Of a stretch of 64,000 nt of DNA, positions 52,214 through 62,350 are shown piece by piece (position 1 is the first letter of the stretch; each line of letters starts with the position of its first letter). Below the pieces are notes generated by a model. It made no database searches, was not told where the DNA came from, and saw only the letters and a program-made list of their open reading frames with translations. Both the position numbers and the translations under genes were made by a program. Source of the DNA: Rhodosorus marinus (taxonomy: Eukaryota; Rhodophyta; Stylonematophyceae; Stylonematales; Stylonemataceae); the NCBI GenBank assembly GCA_029953675.1, contig JAMWBK010000006.1, positions 2,408,616-2,472,615 on the forward strand. Reading direction: 5' to 3'.

Positions 52214-55200
52214 ATGTCTGAGTCTTCCTCCTCCGCGTGCGTATCGTCCCGGTTACCCCTGTTTACCAGTGACCGCTCAGCCTGGCATGAGCGTGTTCTC
52301 TCGTGGTTTTCGCACCTTGTCGCCTCCTACCCGGACGGTTCCCTTCCCCTTTGTCGTCAGAGCACGGCTGTACGGCTCCTTCGTCGACTTCATAAGCCCC
52401 TAGGATTGGTGTTGGATTTTCTCTGGCAGCAGGTCGCCGCGAACCCTCGCTGCTCTCTTCGCTGGGAACTCTTGTTCTTTTTTCCCCGCCTCGTGCTCAC
52501 CTCCTCTACCGTCCCCGGCAACCCACATCCTCGCCGGGTCCACCCTCGCCGAAAACTGCAAATGTTCCTTTCCGGCGACTTTGAGGACCTCGAACGTCTT
52601 TATTTCGCTTCTCTCTCCTCTTTTTCTCCTAGTGCTCCCTCAGCATTTAGGTCTTCTCGACAGAATCGGGCGCGTCACGCGGTGGCAGGCGGTAATCTGC
52701 GGCGGGCAGCCGGGATCCTCCAGCAGCGGCAACCTGTGGTTCCATACTCCGATGATCTTTCTTCACCGCTCCGTTTGCTCTTTCCCTCGGAAGGCTCCCC
52801 TTGGGACTCCTCGTTTGAATCAGTGTTGGAAGAGTACCGCGCCGCGCCACATCCCAGTGCGCGGTTAGTGGTCAATCTGGAGGCGGTGCGTGAGTTGGTT
52901 CATTATGCTCCGAAGGGCCGTTCTCCAGGGCCCTCGGGGCTGCGGGTGGAATATCTCCGTTTCTTAAGTGATGAAGGTTTGAAGGCGTTGGCGTTGGTGG
53001 TCGAAGCGCTTGTGAATGGTGATCCCCTGTGTGAGTGTGCGTGGTTCTTGGTCGGGCGTTCGCAGTTGTGTCTGCTTTCGAAGCCCAGCCACACGGCCTC
53101 GAGCCCTGCTATTCGCCCTATTGGCCTGGTTGAGGTGGTCCGCAAATTGGCGGCGCGATGGTTAGTGAAAATCCTGGTTCCCGAATCCCGCCGTTTCTTT
53201 GGGCACGTGCAGTTAGGCGTGGGCTATCGTGGTGGCTGTGAGTTGTTGTCTGTTTTACTCCGTTCGGAAATGGCGTACTCCCCAGATGCTGGGCTCCTCT
53301 CTGTAGATTTTACCAATGCGTTCAACCGCGTCTCTCGTCCGGCTCTCATGCACGTGCTGCGCGAAGTCTATCCTGTAGGCTTTCCCTTTGTTAGTAGACT
53401 TTATTCTCCGCTTGGCCGTGGGGCTACCTATGACACCCTTGGCGCTTCCTCACACACGTTTGCGGCGCGCACAGGGGTACAACAGGGTGATCCCTTGTCC
53501 CCTTTCCTACATGCCTGTGGACTACAACTCGTCTTGCTTTGTCTTCGCTCTGAATTCCCGCAGGTTCGTACGGTTGCATACCACGACGACGTGTGCCTCC
53601 TGGGGCCCCCCGATACTCTAGCGCTCGCTTATGATCGTCTCCGCTCCTTGGCTTCGCGGGTTGACTTGGAGGTTAATCATCACAAATCGTTCTACTGGGG
53701 AGGTGTAGCTGCACAAGAGCAGCAGGTACCTGCGTCGTTCCAGGATATTTGGAGACCGGATGGTTTTGTCCACTTAGGCATCCCCTACGGGTCGCCGTCC
53801 TTCGTTGAAGGCGAGTTGCTGCAGCTCCTCGGTAAGCACAGACAGCTGGTTGCAGAGTTTCGACGGCTACCTCCGGGCTTTCTCCAGTGCTCGTTGTTGC
53901 TGTTTCGAAATTGTTGCAGTCAGCGGTTAACCTATTGGCTCCGCTCACTTCCAACTCATTGGGGCCGGTGGTTGGCCACTCGTGCGGATGCTGAAAGTTT
54001 CCGTGACCTGGGGTATTTTCTCGATGAAGAGCTGAGCGCTCTGTCAGGTAGGCCTCCCATTGCGATTGGGGGGACTGGGCCTCTGCAACCGTGTTGTGGT
54101 CCAACCCGCAGCCGCAGTAGGGGCCTGGGGAACCGCACTTCCCACTTTGAGCAGCTTGGGTATCTCGAAGTTCCGCAATTTGATGGCGAGCCTCTCGCGG
54201 GGTGTCTTGCTTCCCAGCGTACCGGAAAGCGCCCAAGACTTGTTTCTGGAGCTCCAAACCGCCCTGAATTCCTGTACTAGTCTCCCCGAAACCGTTCAAC
54301 CCCGTCTTCCTGACTGGCGAGCTGTATTTGACCGCTCTCGAGGCTCCGCCCCGGGGATTCGTCCTGCGCCTGAACCTGTTCTAGGGGAGATTGACCCAGT
54401 GGTTGCCGCAGAAGAAGAAGTTCCAGTTGATCCTCCTGATGATTCCCAGCGCGCTGGGAGCAGAGCTCAAGCACGCACGGATGCGCTGCAAAATATCCTT
54501 TCTTGGGACTTGCACCGTGCTGCATATGGCCGACTCCTCGCGCAGATGGTCTCATCTTCTCGCGCTCGCGCCCGCCTACGTAGTCTTGGAGGGGTTCTTA
54601 GCTCTCAGTGGCTCATGACCGTACCAGCCTTTCCGCCACTCACACTGTCGGATTTCGAAGTGCGTACTTCACTGCGCTTATACCTCGGCTTACATCAGCC
54701 CCCTTGGCCGTACGAGATGGGTTCGTCGTGCCCTCTCTGCTCTCAGACTGAAGACAACGCAGATTTTGGCGCCCAGCTGCTCGCTAGTTGCCCGGTGGTG
54801 AAAGGTGCTCGAACCCGCCGCCATACACGGATCTTGAACCTGTTATACCGGGAACTTCGGCCTATAGTCCGGCAAGCCGGTCTGGAAATCGAACGTGAGA
54901 AACCTTTACCCGTCGCGGACTTTCAAAATGATGAACGCCGTGTAGCCGACCTGGTGATCACCTGTGACGACAGCCGCCGTACCACATACGTTGATCTTGC
55001 TGTTCCTAACCCTCAAGCTAGTCGTTATCTCCCGGCTGCGGGGGAGCGCCGTGGATCTGTCGCCGCCAGCATGAGACGCCGCAAAGAGATCAAATACGCG
55101 GGGGCTTTGTCTTCCCCTGGTGTTCGTGCTTCGGCACTAGCACATCGCTTGGTACCCCCCTGATCATTGAGTGCTTTGGGTTCATGGACTCTGTTGGTTC

Positions 55201-55330
55201 TCGCTGGCTTCGGGAGTTGTTCCGCGAACGCCCTGACCGTCTTCAATCGTTGTTTACCCGCTTAAGTTTCCTGCTGTGGCGCATGAATGCCGCTTTGATG
55301 TTGGAGGCGCGAGTTCTTCGCCGCACTTAG
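52214..55330 (+). pseudogene. Family A ORF2: reverse transcriptase and RLE, two frameshifts
   Basis: The first ATG after ORF1 in this frame is 52214, 29 bases past the ORF1 stop. The N-terminal third is unassigned (HAVAGGNLRRAAGILQQRQP resembles the LKLARLGRLSDAARRLEA block of family C). Reverse transcriptase: GRSPGPSGLRVEYLRF, IRPIGLVEVVRKLAARWLVK, LLSVDFTNAFNRVSRPALMH, RTGVQQGDPLSPFLHACGLQ, and the catalytic YHDD at 53579-53590. A one-base shift at about 54045-54060 breaks the frame before LRLGGLGLCNRVVVQPAAAV. The zinc knuckle CPLCSQTEDNADFGAQLLASC and the RLE core RRVADLVITCDDSRRTTYVDL follow. Two extra C bases at about 55155 (six C instead of the four in the copy at 41750) break the C-terminal PLIIECFG block. 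Without these shifts it would be about 1040 residues. Confidence 0.9.
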
Positions 55331-55394
55331 TCTTTTTTTCCCCTCGGGGGTTTTGTTTTTTTTTTTCAACCTCCGATTAAACGATTCGTTTCGC

Positions 55395-55475
55395 AGTAAG
55401 CAGCTGCCCTGTAAAGCTTACGGTTACGTTAGCCTGGGGTTTTCACGCCTTGCGTAGCGCTTCAGGCTTTGCAAA
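55395..55475 (+). repeat. Family C tail joined to family B tail
   Basis: A C trailer end (GTAAGCAGCTGCCCTGTAAA, then CGGTTACGTTAGCCTGGGG) is followed without a gap by a B trailer (CACGCCTTGCGTAGCGCTTC). Both are only tens of bases long: extreme 5' truncations stacked on the family A tail. Confidence 0.8.
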
Positions 55476-55565
55476 TGAAGAAGAAGAAGAAATAAAGCCA
55501 AAGCGAATAAAGCCAATAAAATGATGACGGGCGAAATAAAAAAATGAAAGTTTTCATGTGAAAAC

Positions 55566-55705
55566 AAGAAAAACCAGAAAAACCGTTGGTGAAGACAAAC
55601 CCCAGAAAAACCGTTGGTGAAGACAAACCTCAGAAAAACCGTTGGTGAGGACAAACCCCAGAAAAACCGTTGGTGAAGACAAACCCGAGAAAAACCGTTC
55701 AAGTC
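55566..55705. repeat. 28-bp tandem repeat, about five units
   Basis: Units of AACCGTTGGTGAAGACAAAC plus CCCAGAAA, contiguous with few mismatches. No spacers, so not a CRISPR-type array. A single AGTAAAGTCCAGT word lies 120 bases downstream (55829). Confidence 0.9.
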
Positions 55706-56165
55706 TCTCTAAAGTCATGAAAACCCAAAACGGGTCTTTTAGGAGCAAAGCGTTTCTGAGGCAAAAAGAGTAAAAACCAGAATATCGTTAGAATCTTAGT
55801 AGATTGCTGGCTTCAATTTGTTGATTAGTAAAGTCCAGTTGAATAGGCCGGGCTCTTGGAGACCAGGCTGTCGAAGGCCGACTCGCATCCTGGCTTCGTG
55901 GCGGTATGAAAACGGGTATATGAACTACGGTTGGTGCTTTTGAGTGGCTATGGTGGCGAAGGAGCACGCTGAAGGCCCGCGCGAGATTGTTGTGAAGAGT
56001 GTTCGTACACGTTGAGGGGAAGGTGTCGTGGCCGGGAAGGGGTTGGGGTCGACATATTAGGTGAGCACTCACGAGGATTGAACAAATTTGGTTAAATCAA
56101 GACTGAAAAAAAGAAGAGTCCGACGCTTGAAGTGTTCTCGTCGAAGATTTCGAACTATAGTAGCC
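55706..56165. other. 5' flank of the Cys-rich secreted gene
   Basis: No coding region recognised. Contains one AGTAAAGTCCAGT word of the family B tail type near 55829 without any attached element. Confidence 0.4.
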
Positions 56166-57577
56166 ATGTTCGCCATGGGTAGAATCATCACGTTCCTTCT
56201 GTTAAGTCTGACGCTGCTGGTGACGGTGAGATCTACCGGAGCGGATTCTGCGGATTCAACGTGCTCTGATGAGCCGCAGTTTACACGCTTTGCTCCTGCT
56301 TCCAATCGCTTTATAGCGAATTTGCAAACCAAAAAAGGTTCTGTCGTCGCGACGATCACTATGGATGTCGTGGCGAGGAACAACACAAACTGCTTTCTTG
56401 CGACGTTTACAGCTGCGGCATCGTCGAGCAGTCTGCTGAAGCTCAGGGCAGGAATCTTCACGACAGCAGGGGATCTTCCCACCGGTATGAATAGGGTCAC
56501 AAGGAGGAAGCTCGTTCCTCAACTCGACCCTTTGAGCAACCCCAGGAGCGAAATGTTCATCTGTCCCATGAATATGGTGCGGCGGAATACAGATTCTTGC
56601 TGTGGACTGCTTGAATTTTTAGCATTTGTCCAAATCCGTGTTGCTCGTTCGAGCGGTACCAAAATTGTAACGGGGTATCTAACGCCGACTGGACGTACAA
56701 ATCGGCCATGCCGAGTCCAAGACCCGGCGAACCCTTTCCGCTACGTCTGTACATTGGAAACCGTCTGTACACCGGAACCCACCTGCGAGTGTGCCCCGGG
56801 CACCTGCCGAGGAGAGGATGGGAGTTGCATTCTTATTAGTGACTTTTCTGCAAACTGTGCAAATAATCAGGTGTGCCCACCTGCCCTTCTCCGTGCTCTC
56901 CCGTCGACCTTTTGGCGAAGCAGAAACAAGTCTGACCATGTCTCCCTGATTCGTTCCCCTCTGCTCATGTTTCGTATAGTTTGCTGCGGCGAACCCCGAG
57001 AACGAAGCGTGTGAATGCGCGGATCTTGAGTGCTCAGGATCGGAATGCATCGAAGACGGACAATGCGTCGGAGCTAGAGGGTGGGGCCAGCAATGCCCTT
57101 CTGGCGAGGTATGTCCGTGGACTCTCAACCACAAGTAAACCGAACGGTAATTTACGTTCGTAGATGTGGCTCAGAACAAATCTTTCTGTGTCCCGTTTTT
57201 GTATCAAGTTTGGAGCAGCGGATGATGCGGGGATATGTAGTTGCCAAGACACTTGTCCGCCCGGGAGATGTCTTGACGTCGTCAGCAAAGTTTGTGTGGG
57301 TCCTAATCCCGGCAATTGTCGCCAGAGTTCCGCGGTATGAGAGATTTGCAACTGGGTCATATTGCACAAATCGAATTACTCACAATAACTTGGGTATTCA
57401 CACGGTTCACGCACATAGTTCCAATTCTTGGATCCAGATACGGGCTTTTGTCTTTGTTTGCAAGGCTGTAATAACTGTGCGCCGGGATCTGTACGTTTGT
57501 TTCCCCATTCTGACATCACGCGTGTTCGCCTTTCGAATTGCGATGGACTGCGTCAGTGTTCCTGTCACGAAAACTGA
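56166..57577 (+). CDS. Secreted modular Cys-rich protein, four exons
   Basis: Rebuilt here from four exons with GT-AG introns, all phase 0: 56166-56870, 56980-57108, 57209-57334, 57419-57577 (TGA). Product 372 residues. The signal peptide AMGRIITFLLLSLTLLVTVRS supports the ATG at 56166 (56175 is an alternative). The first 200 residues are a Cys-sparse domain (FIANLQTKKGSVVATITMDV). From residue 205 a row of Cys-rich modules follows: CTPEPTCECAPGTCRGEDGS; CECADLECSGSECIEDGQC; CSCQDTCPPGRCLDVVSKVC; CLCLQGCNNCAPGS. Exons 2, 3 and 4 each start with Phe and each carry one module, so introns fall between modules, a sign of module shuffling. No family recognised; an extracellular matrix or lectin-like role is possible. 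Exon 3 could alternatively begin at 57164 in the same phase. Confidence 0.75.
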
Positions 57578-57889
57578 GAAAAAAAAACTAACATGTAATA
57601 TGGATCTAATTGTCGTCATGTAGGTGCCCACACCGACGGCGGATAAGAGCCGGTGTGAATGTGTTTCCCAGATTGACCCGTGACCTGATCGTACTAGCCA
57701 ATTTTCGCGAGAAAGTAAGAGCATGAATTTTCCTCAACGCAGAACGCGAATCTCTCCTGGACTTTACACATAGTCTGTAACACCCCACCGAGCTAGAAAA
57801 GTAAAGGAAAAGCTACACACGCTGCCGCTCACGCAAGGTTACTCAGCTCTCCCTTCACACCGCCTCCATCACCGCCGCCTTGACGTCGA
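57578..57889. other. Spacer, no gene recognised
   Basis: About 310 bases between the Cys-rich gene and a family C fragment. It includes a short scrap resembling family B coding sequence near 57830-57870 (CGCTCACGCAAGG...CACCGCCTCC). Confidence 0.35.
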
Positions 57890-58480
57890 TGGCCTACTAC
57901 TTATCTATGCGGTGATGACGAACGGTAATGACGGGGCGAAGACGACTCCCTCAAAAAAACCATAAGACTCGATCTGAACATCAGGGAGGTGTCACAGGGG
58001 ACAGTGGCGCGCGAGTTCATCACGAATGCGATTATGGCGCAGAGTCCAATTCCCGCCCAAGGTAGAACAGTGAAATAGTCCCATCCGATGCGTGAGGCTT
58101 GGCACAGACGTTGCATTCAGGGGGGGATTGATGGAGGCAGCAGCTGCATCGCCTGCGGGAAGCGCCTTAGACCAAAGAGCGAGCTTTCGAATACGAGCAA
58201 AAGTGCGGGAGTTGAGGCGGGAAGTTGTCCATCGCCTAGCCAGCGAGAGCTGCAGTTCCAGTTGATCCGTTGAGCTGGCGAGATCCTCAAGATGTTCGGC
58301 ATTAGGCCCCGGGACACGCAGTATCCAGACGGCTCATAAAAGGGATTGCCAGCGGCATTATTCCGAAGCCCGCGGAGCCACGCGGCATAAGAAGCAATCG
58401 GGTGAATGCGAACGCTCGTAGCCAGGCCAAGCCCTCCCCACTTGCCAGGTAATCGAATTTGGGTTTTCACTGTATTAGGT
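57890..58480 (-). mobile_element. Family C retrotransposon fragment, minus orientation
   Basis: The minus strand encodes LPGKWGGLGLATSVRIHPIA followed by SYAAWLRGLRNNAAGNPFYE, the post-palm region of the C-family reverse transcriptase (compare LPLRLGGFGVADRG in family B). After a deletion, scraps of the endonuclease half follow. Related to, but not a direct copy of, the fragment at 46950-48010. Confidence 0.75.
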
Positions 58481-59235
58481 GAGAGGAGCATTGGGGTTTT
58501 GTTTCTTTTTCGGTCACGAGCGTGTTCGTTTACGGGAAGCGCTTCCTTTGGTACGCCTTCCCCCCGTTTTTCAGGGGTGCGTCGTTTGCAATTGCAACTA
58601 CTTCTGTCTTCCGGGTGAGAGTGTTGCGGGGCCTTTCCTATTTGGGTTGGGTGTGTCGATTATTCTCTCGTTGAGGTCTCATATTGGTGGTGCAACGTTT
58701 CCTTTGCGCTTTCCCTCAGGATGGTAGGGATATCTCCGCGCTCGACGGAGCCTCATCCCAAGGAGGCACTGCCAGGTGGGGGACTCCGTGTTCGCCTCAG
58801 CTGCGGCACCTTTTCTTCCGAGGTTGACTTGGAGACCGCTTCTGGCACCCAGGCGCGTGCACTTATCTTCGTTGTCACCAGCCTGATAACGGCTGCGAGT
58901 GATCGTGGAGTGCTTCCTCAGCTCACCCAGAAGCTAGGTGGGCTGGAATCGGGGCCGCTGGCCAGGCCAAATTCAAATTCGGACGAGAATTTGAATTGCA
59001 CCAGAGTGGCAGCGTTGGCTGAAGGCAGTCGGGTTTGGAGTGGCTGCGGAAATGTTTTGCTGAGCATCCTGTTGAATATTTGGAACTTTTGCGTCGTTTA
59101 AGCGTGTCTCTGTGGCGCTACTCGAGCAGCATGCTTGGTCAGGCGCGCCATAGGCGCCTGGGTTTGCACGCTTCCCTACCTAGTTCTTAGTCCCTTTTCA
59201 CGCCTTGCGTAGCGCTTCAGGCTATGCTAATAAAG
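58481..59235 (+). mobile_element. Family B element with large internal deletion
   Basis: A leader rich in GT runs, then an ORF1 start (ATG 58721, MVGISPRSTEPHPKEALPGG; LRVRLSCGTFSSEVDLETAS) that parallels the family A ORF1 N-terminus (MVGVSPPIPADGAVL...). At about 59028 it jumps directly to the last 50 codons of family B (GLEWLRK frame: NVLLSILLNIWNF is the shifted reading) and the B trailer ending GCTATGCTAATAAAGTCC. So this copy keeps both ends of a B element and lacks the middle. It is the only B 5' end in the window. Confidence 0.7.
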
Positions 59236-59465
59236 TCCACCCACTCTGCGACTAATCAGCGAACGTGAAGGGTTCGAACACCACGGCGTCGGATTGGGGA
59301 CTGACAACTTTGTCCAAGCATCCTGCGAGCGAGTTTTGGCACGGCACAAGTCCACCCACTCTGCGACTAATCAGCGAACGTGAAGGGTTCGAACACCACG
59401 GCGTCGGATTGGGGACTGACAACTTTGTCCAAGCATCCTGCGAGCGAATTTTGGCACGGCACAAG
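59236..59465 (+). repeat. 115-bp tandem duplication at a B copy start
   Basis: Bases 59236-59350 are repeated at 59351-59465 with almost no change, each starting TCCACCCACTCTGCGACTAA. The duplicated segment is the first part of a 5'-truncated family B copy that begins right at the tail of the preceding B element. Confidence 0.92.
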
Positions 59466-60685
59466 CAACTCACCGACGCCATTGAGCACCTACCCGACAG
59501 CATGCTGCAATCGGCCTGCTTGCTTTCCCGCTTTTGTGCCGGTCCCAGACTCAACTACTGGTTGCGCAGCCTGCCTCCAGCTTGGGGCTCGTGGATCGCG
59601 GCTAAAGCCGACGAAATGACCCTGCAACACTGGGGAACGCTCTTGGATGAGCCCCTCGATCTTGAAGCTGCTCCCGACAGGGACTTTATTCGTGCACAGA
59701 TCGCTCTACCGTTGCGATTAGGGGGATTCGGCGTCGCTGACCGTGGGCTGGTATGCTCGCCAGCGGCGGTTGCCTCCTGGGCTACCACGCTGCGAACGTT
59801 GGTGACCTTCCAGATGCGAAGTGCCTGCCTCTTGGCTCGAGCTTTGACCAACGAGGATCCAGTGACCCTGCCGCCCCCGCTTTTGACAATTTATGATGGT
59901 CTTCAACACGCGTTCAGGAGGTGCAACGCCGTGCCGGACGCAAATCGGTCCCGCTTTCGTTCCTGGAGGGAGCTGTTATGGGGACGAGCTGAAGCGATTG
60001 AGGATTGTCCCCTCGACCGAGTTCTTGCCGATGACGGAGAGGCCAGCCCCGGGTCACCTGTTGCAGACTACCCGTGTTTGAGCCGATTGTGGAGCTCCCG
60101 CACTGATGTGATTCAACATAGCCTCACCTGGGGCCAACACAGTGCCGCTCACACAGTCATGCTCAATTCCTCCTCTCACGCCGCCTACCACTGCCGCTCG
60201 TCTCCGCGGCATGGGAGGCCACCTCTCGCACTTGTGTTTAACCACTCTACCGTCGTCATTGAGTCATCGTCTCGATGCTTTCCAGTTCCGTTCTGCCGCA
60301 CGGATCTATCTCGGTTTGCCACAGGCTCCGTGGCACTCTAATCGGCCGTCTTTCTGTCAGGGATGTGAGAGCCGGATTGACGCTAGTGGCTACCACTTCC
60401 TGGGTTCCTGCGGACTGTTACGAGGTCTCCGTACGAGGCGTCACACTCGCCTCAAGTACATCCTCAGCGAATCTTTGACTCGGATAGGGCATACGGTTGA
60501 GGTTGAGTCGGAACTGCCCAGATCCATCTCGGACTCTGCACCGCCCCGTTGTATAGCCGATCTCCTCGTCTCCGACGCTGCTGCCAGACGCTCAACATAT
60601 GTGGACCTTGCGATTACCTGCCCCGTGGCCAGCGCCCACCTCACCGCAGCCGCCCGCCGCCGGGGGCCGCGGCTTCAGCCCTTCG
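59351..60685 (+). mobile_element. Family B copy 3, truncated by a C insertion
   Basis: Encodes the same region as copy 2 (LRLISEREGFEHHGVGLGTD through LPLRLGGFGVADRGLV to the zinc knuckle CQGCESRIDASGYHFLGSC and RLE core). One extra base near 60168 shifts the frame relative to copy 2. It ends inside the endonuclease C-terminus at CTTCGAAGAG (60685), where a family C copy is joined. Over 95 percent of visible residues match copy 2. Confidence 0.92.
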
Positions 60686-61660
60686 AAGAGTCTGGGGTTA
60701 CGTTAGTCTGGGGTACCCAAAAACTCCTCTCCAACTGGAGTCACCGACGGGCATTCGAGGAAATGGTGGAGAACGCGGAGATCAGCGAGACGGCACGTGC
60801 GCGAATACGCTCCTGCAAGGGATCAGGAGGCGGTACTTGGCTGCGAGACTTGCCAATGAAACACGGACGCGGCCTAAGTAGCGGAGAACTGAACCTGAGC
60901 CTTCGACAACTGTTGGGATTGCCCCTGCCGGGTGTACGAATACTTAGTACGTGTACGATATGTTCCCAACCACACGACGCTGCAGGCATTCAACGCCTTC
61001 ACCACTGCACCAGCTCTACCGGCAGTTGGACAATTCGGCATAACATGGTCAGGGACGCCCTGGCGACAGTGCTGAGACAATGGCGACTAGAAGTGACAAT
61101 AGAACCGACCGGACACTACCAAGGCAGTCGGCTTCGGCCTGACATTCTAGCCCGACACCCACGAACAGGCAAGCTCTACGTGATCGATGTGAAGGTGACC
61201 TCGCCTTTGCAAAGAACACACCTCCACAAAGCGTCTTGGGAGACCGGGTATGCGGCACGGAAAGCGGAAAAGTTTAAAGAGTCCAAATACCGTGACAGTA
61301 TCGGAGAACATAACGACGACATCTTCGTCCCCTTCTGCCTGGAAACATTTGGGCAGATGGGACAACAAGCGAGTGAGTTCCTCAAGGAAGCGACTATACA
61401 CCTGGATCAGCGGGCAACGCAAGTAAGTGAGGCTCGGGCGATCTTGAACCGCACTTTGTGGAAAGGAAACGCTATCCTTGCCACCCAGGCTCGTCGTGTC
61501 GACGAAGCAGACTATGACATCGTCCCTATCTTCGAACGTAGCCACACAACCCATTAGGGGTTTCTTTGCTGACCAATAGGATCCTTATTGCTTCTTAATG
61601 GGCTCCAATAGGGAGTTCTTCAGTAAAGTGTACGCGGTTACGTTAGTCTGGGGCAATTCC
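60686..61660 (+). mobile_element. Family C 3' copy fused in frame to family B
   Basis: Starts with a target/tail repeat (TCTGGGGTTACGTTAGTCTG) and continues in the same frame as the truncated B endonuclease, giving one open frame from B into C with TAG at 61555-61557. The C part is the best-preserved C endonuclease: zinc knuckle CTICSQPHDAAGIQRLHHC, RLE core GSRLRPDILARHPRTGKLYV then IDVKVTSPLQ (a full PD...DxK motif), KESKYRDSIGEH, and FCLETFGQMGQQASEFLKEA. The trailer and tail GCGGTTACGTTAGTCTGGGG follow at about 61630-61652. Confidence 0.9.
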
Positions 61661-62350
61661 TCTTCTCCAAAGCGCAATCAGCCGGGGTGTGTTCCGGACT
61701 GGGATTTTCGGATCCTTTACCATGCGACACCCCGATCGACAGGTGAGCCTGTACACCGGGCACGGTTTAGAGGCGGATAACCTGCTGGGGTTCAACGAGC
61801 GGCAACGACTCGCCGGCGGAGATGTCAGGGCTCAAACGCTGAGACGAGCGATCGAGCAGATCATACGCATCCGCGCGCGGCTGAGCCGTCGACATCTCTC
61901 GTTTACAACTCTCGCCCGAGTGCACGAGATGCTGGACCAACGGCTTGAAAAGTTACAAGCCCTTCAACAGCAACCTGCGGTATCCAGGGAGAGCGCGGAA
62001 CCCTAACGACTGCAGCCGCACCAAACGCAGCCGCTGAAGCCTCGTCGTCTCCGGACGATGCACAGGCAGCCTGTGGGACTGTTGCCACTCAGGGTGACTC
62101 CGGTGGAACATCCCAAGTACCGCAGGATGTGGAAGAAGAGGACAATCCCCATGCGGAACTCTCGTGCAACTTGCCGGAACCTCCTCAACTTAAGCGCTCG
62201 CGCCGGTCTGCCAACGGATCTAGCACGGATGCAGAAATGACACCAGCTCCCCTCGACCCCACACCGAGCGAGAATGGACTACAACCTGAAACTGCAGCCA
62301 ATACAAACCCGTCGGTTCAGCAGGAAGCGCAGGACAACGAGCAATCATAA
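61653..62350 (+). pseudogene. Family C ORF1, 5'-truncated copy
   Basis: Begins within ORF1 directly at the end of the preceding C tail (junction near GGGGCAATTCC). Encodes GVFRTGIFGSFTMRHPDRQV and SLYTGHGLEADNLLGFNERQ, then TLRRAIEQIIRIRARLSRRH, to a stop at about 62006 caused by a frame change. The C-terminal part then resumes in another frame (NPHAELSCNLPEPPQLKRSR) and ends in TAA at 62348-62350. The stop overlaps the following ATG as TAATG, exactly as in the copy at 39889. Confidence 0.85.

Larger units (their letters stand above)
50509..55390 (+). mobile_element. Family A non-LTR retrotransposon, near full length
   Basis: The most complete element in the window. The 5' border is uncertain (between the B tail at 50508 and about 50640). 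It contains a leader, ORF1 (50923-52185) and a frameshifted ORF2 (52214-55330) with reverse transcriptase, zinc knuckle and RLE. A 3' trailer of T-run, CCCCTCGGGGG, CAACCTCCGATTAAAC and a short ATTCGTTTCG tail follows. Organisation (RT followed by a C-terminal RLE) is that of the early-branching R2/CRE/NeSL-like non-LTR group, but those usually have one ORF. Confidence 0.9.

Noticed and set aside
54040-54065. Programmed frameshift between the reverse transcriptase and endonuclease halves of family A ORF2
   Set aside because: Only one copy spans the site, no slippery heptamer is obvious, and a second unrelated frameshift near 55155 shows the copy is decaying. Needs more copies to reopen.
55566-55705. 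28-bp repeats as a CRISPR-like array
   Set aside because: Units are contiguous without spacers and the sequence is eukaryotic; a plain minisatellite.
60690-60720. GTTACGTTAGTCTGGGG as telomeric repeat
   Set aside because: Only one to two units occur at each place, interspersed and in both orientations, and it does not resemble telomere repeats I know; better explained as element tail or target repeat.
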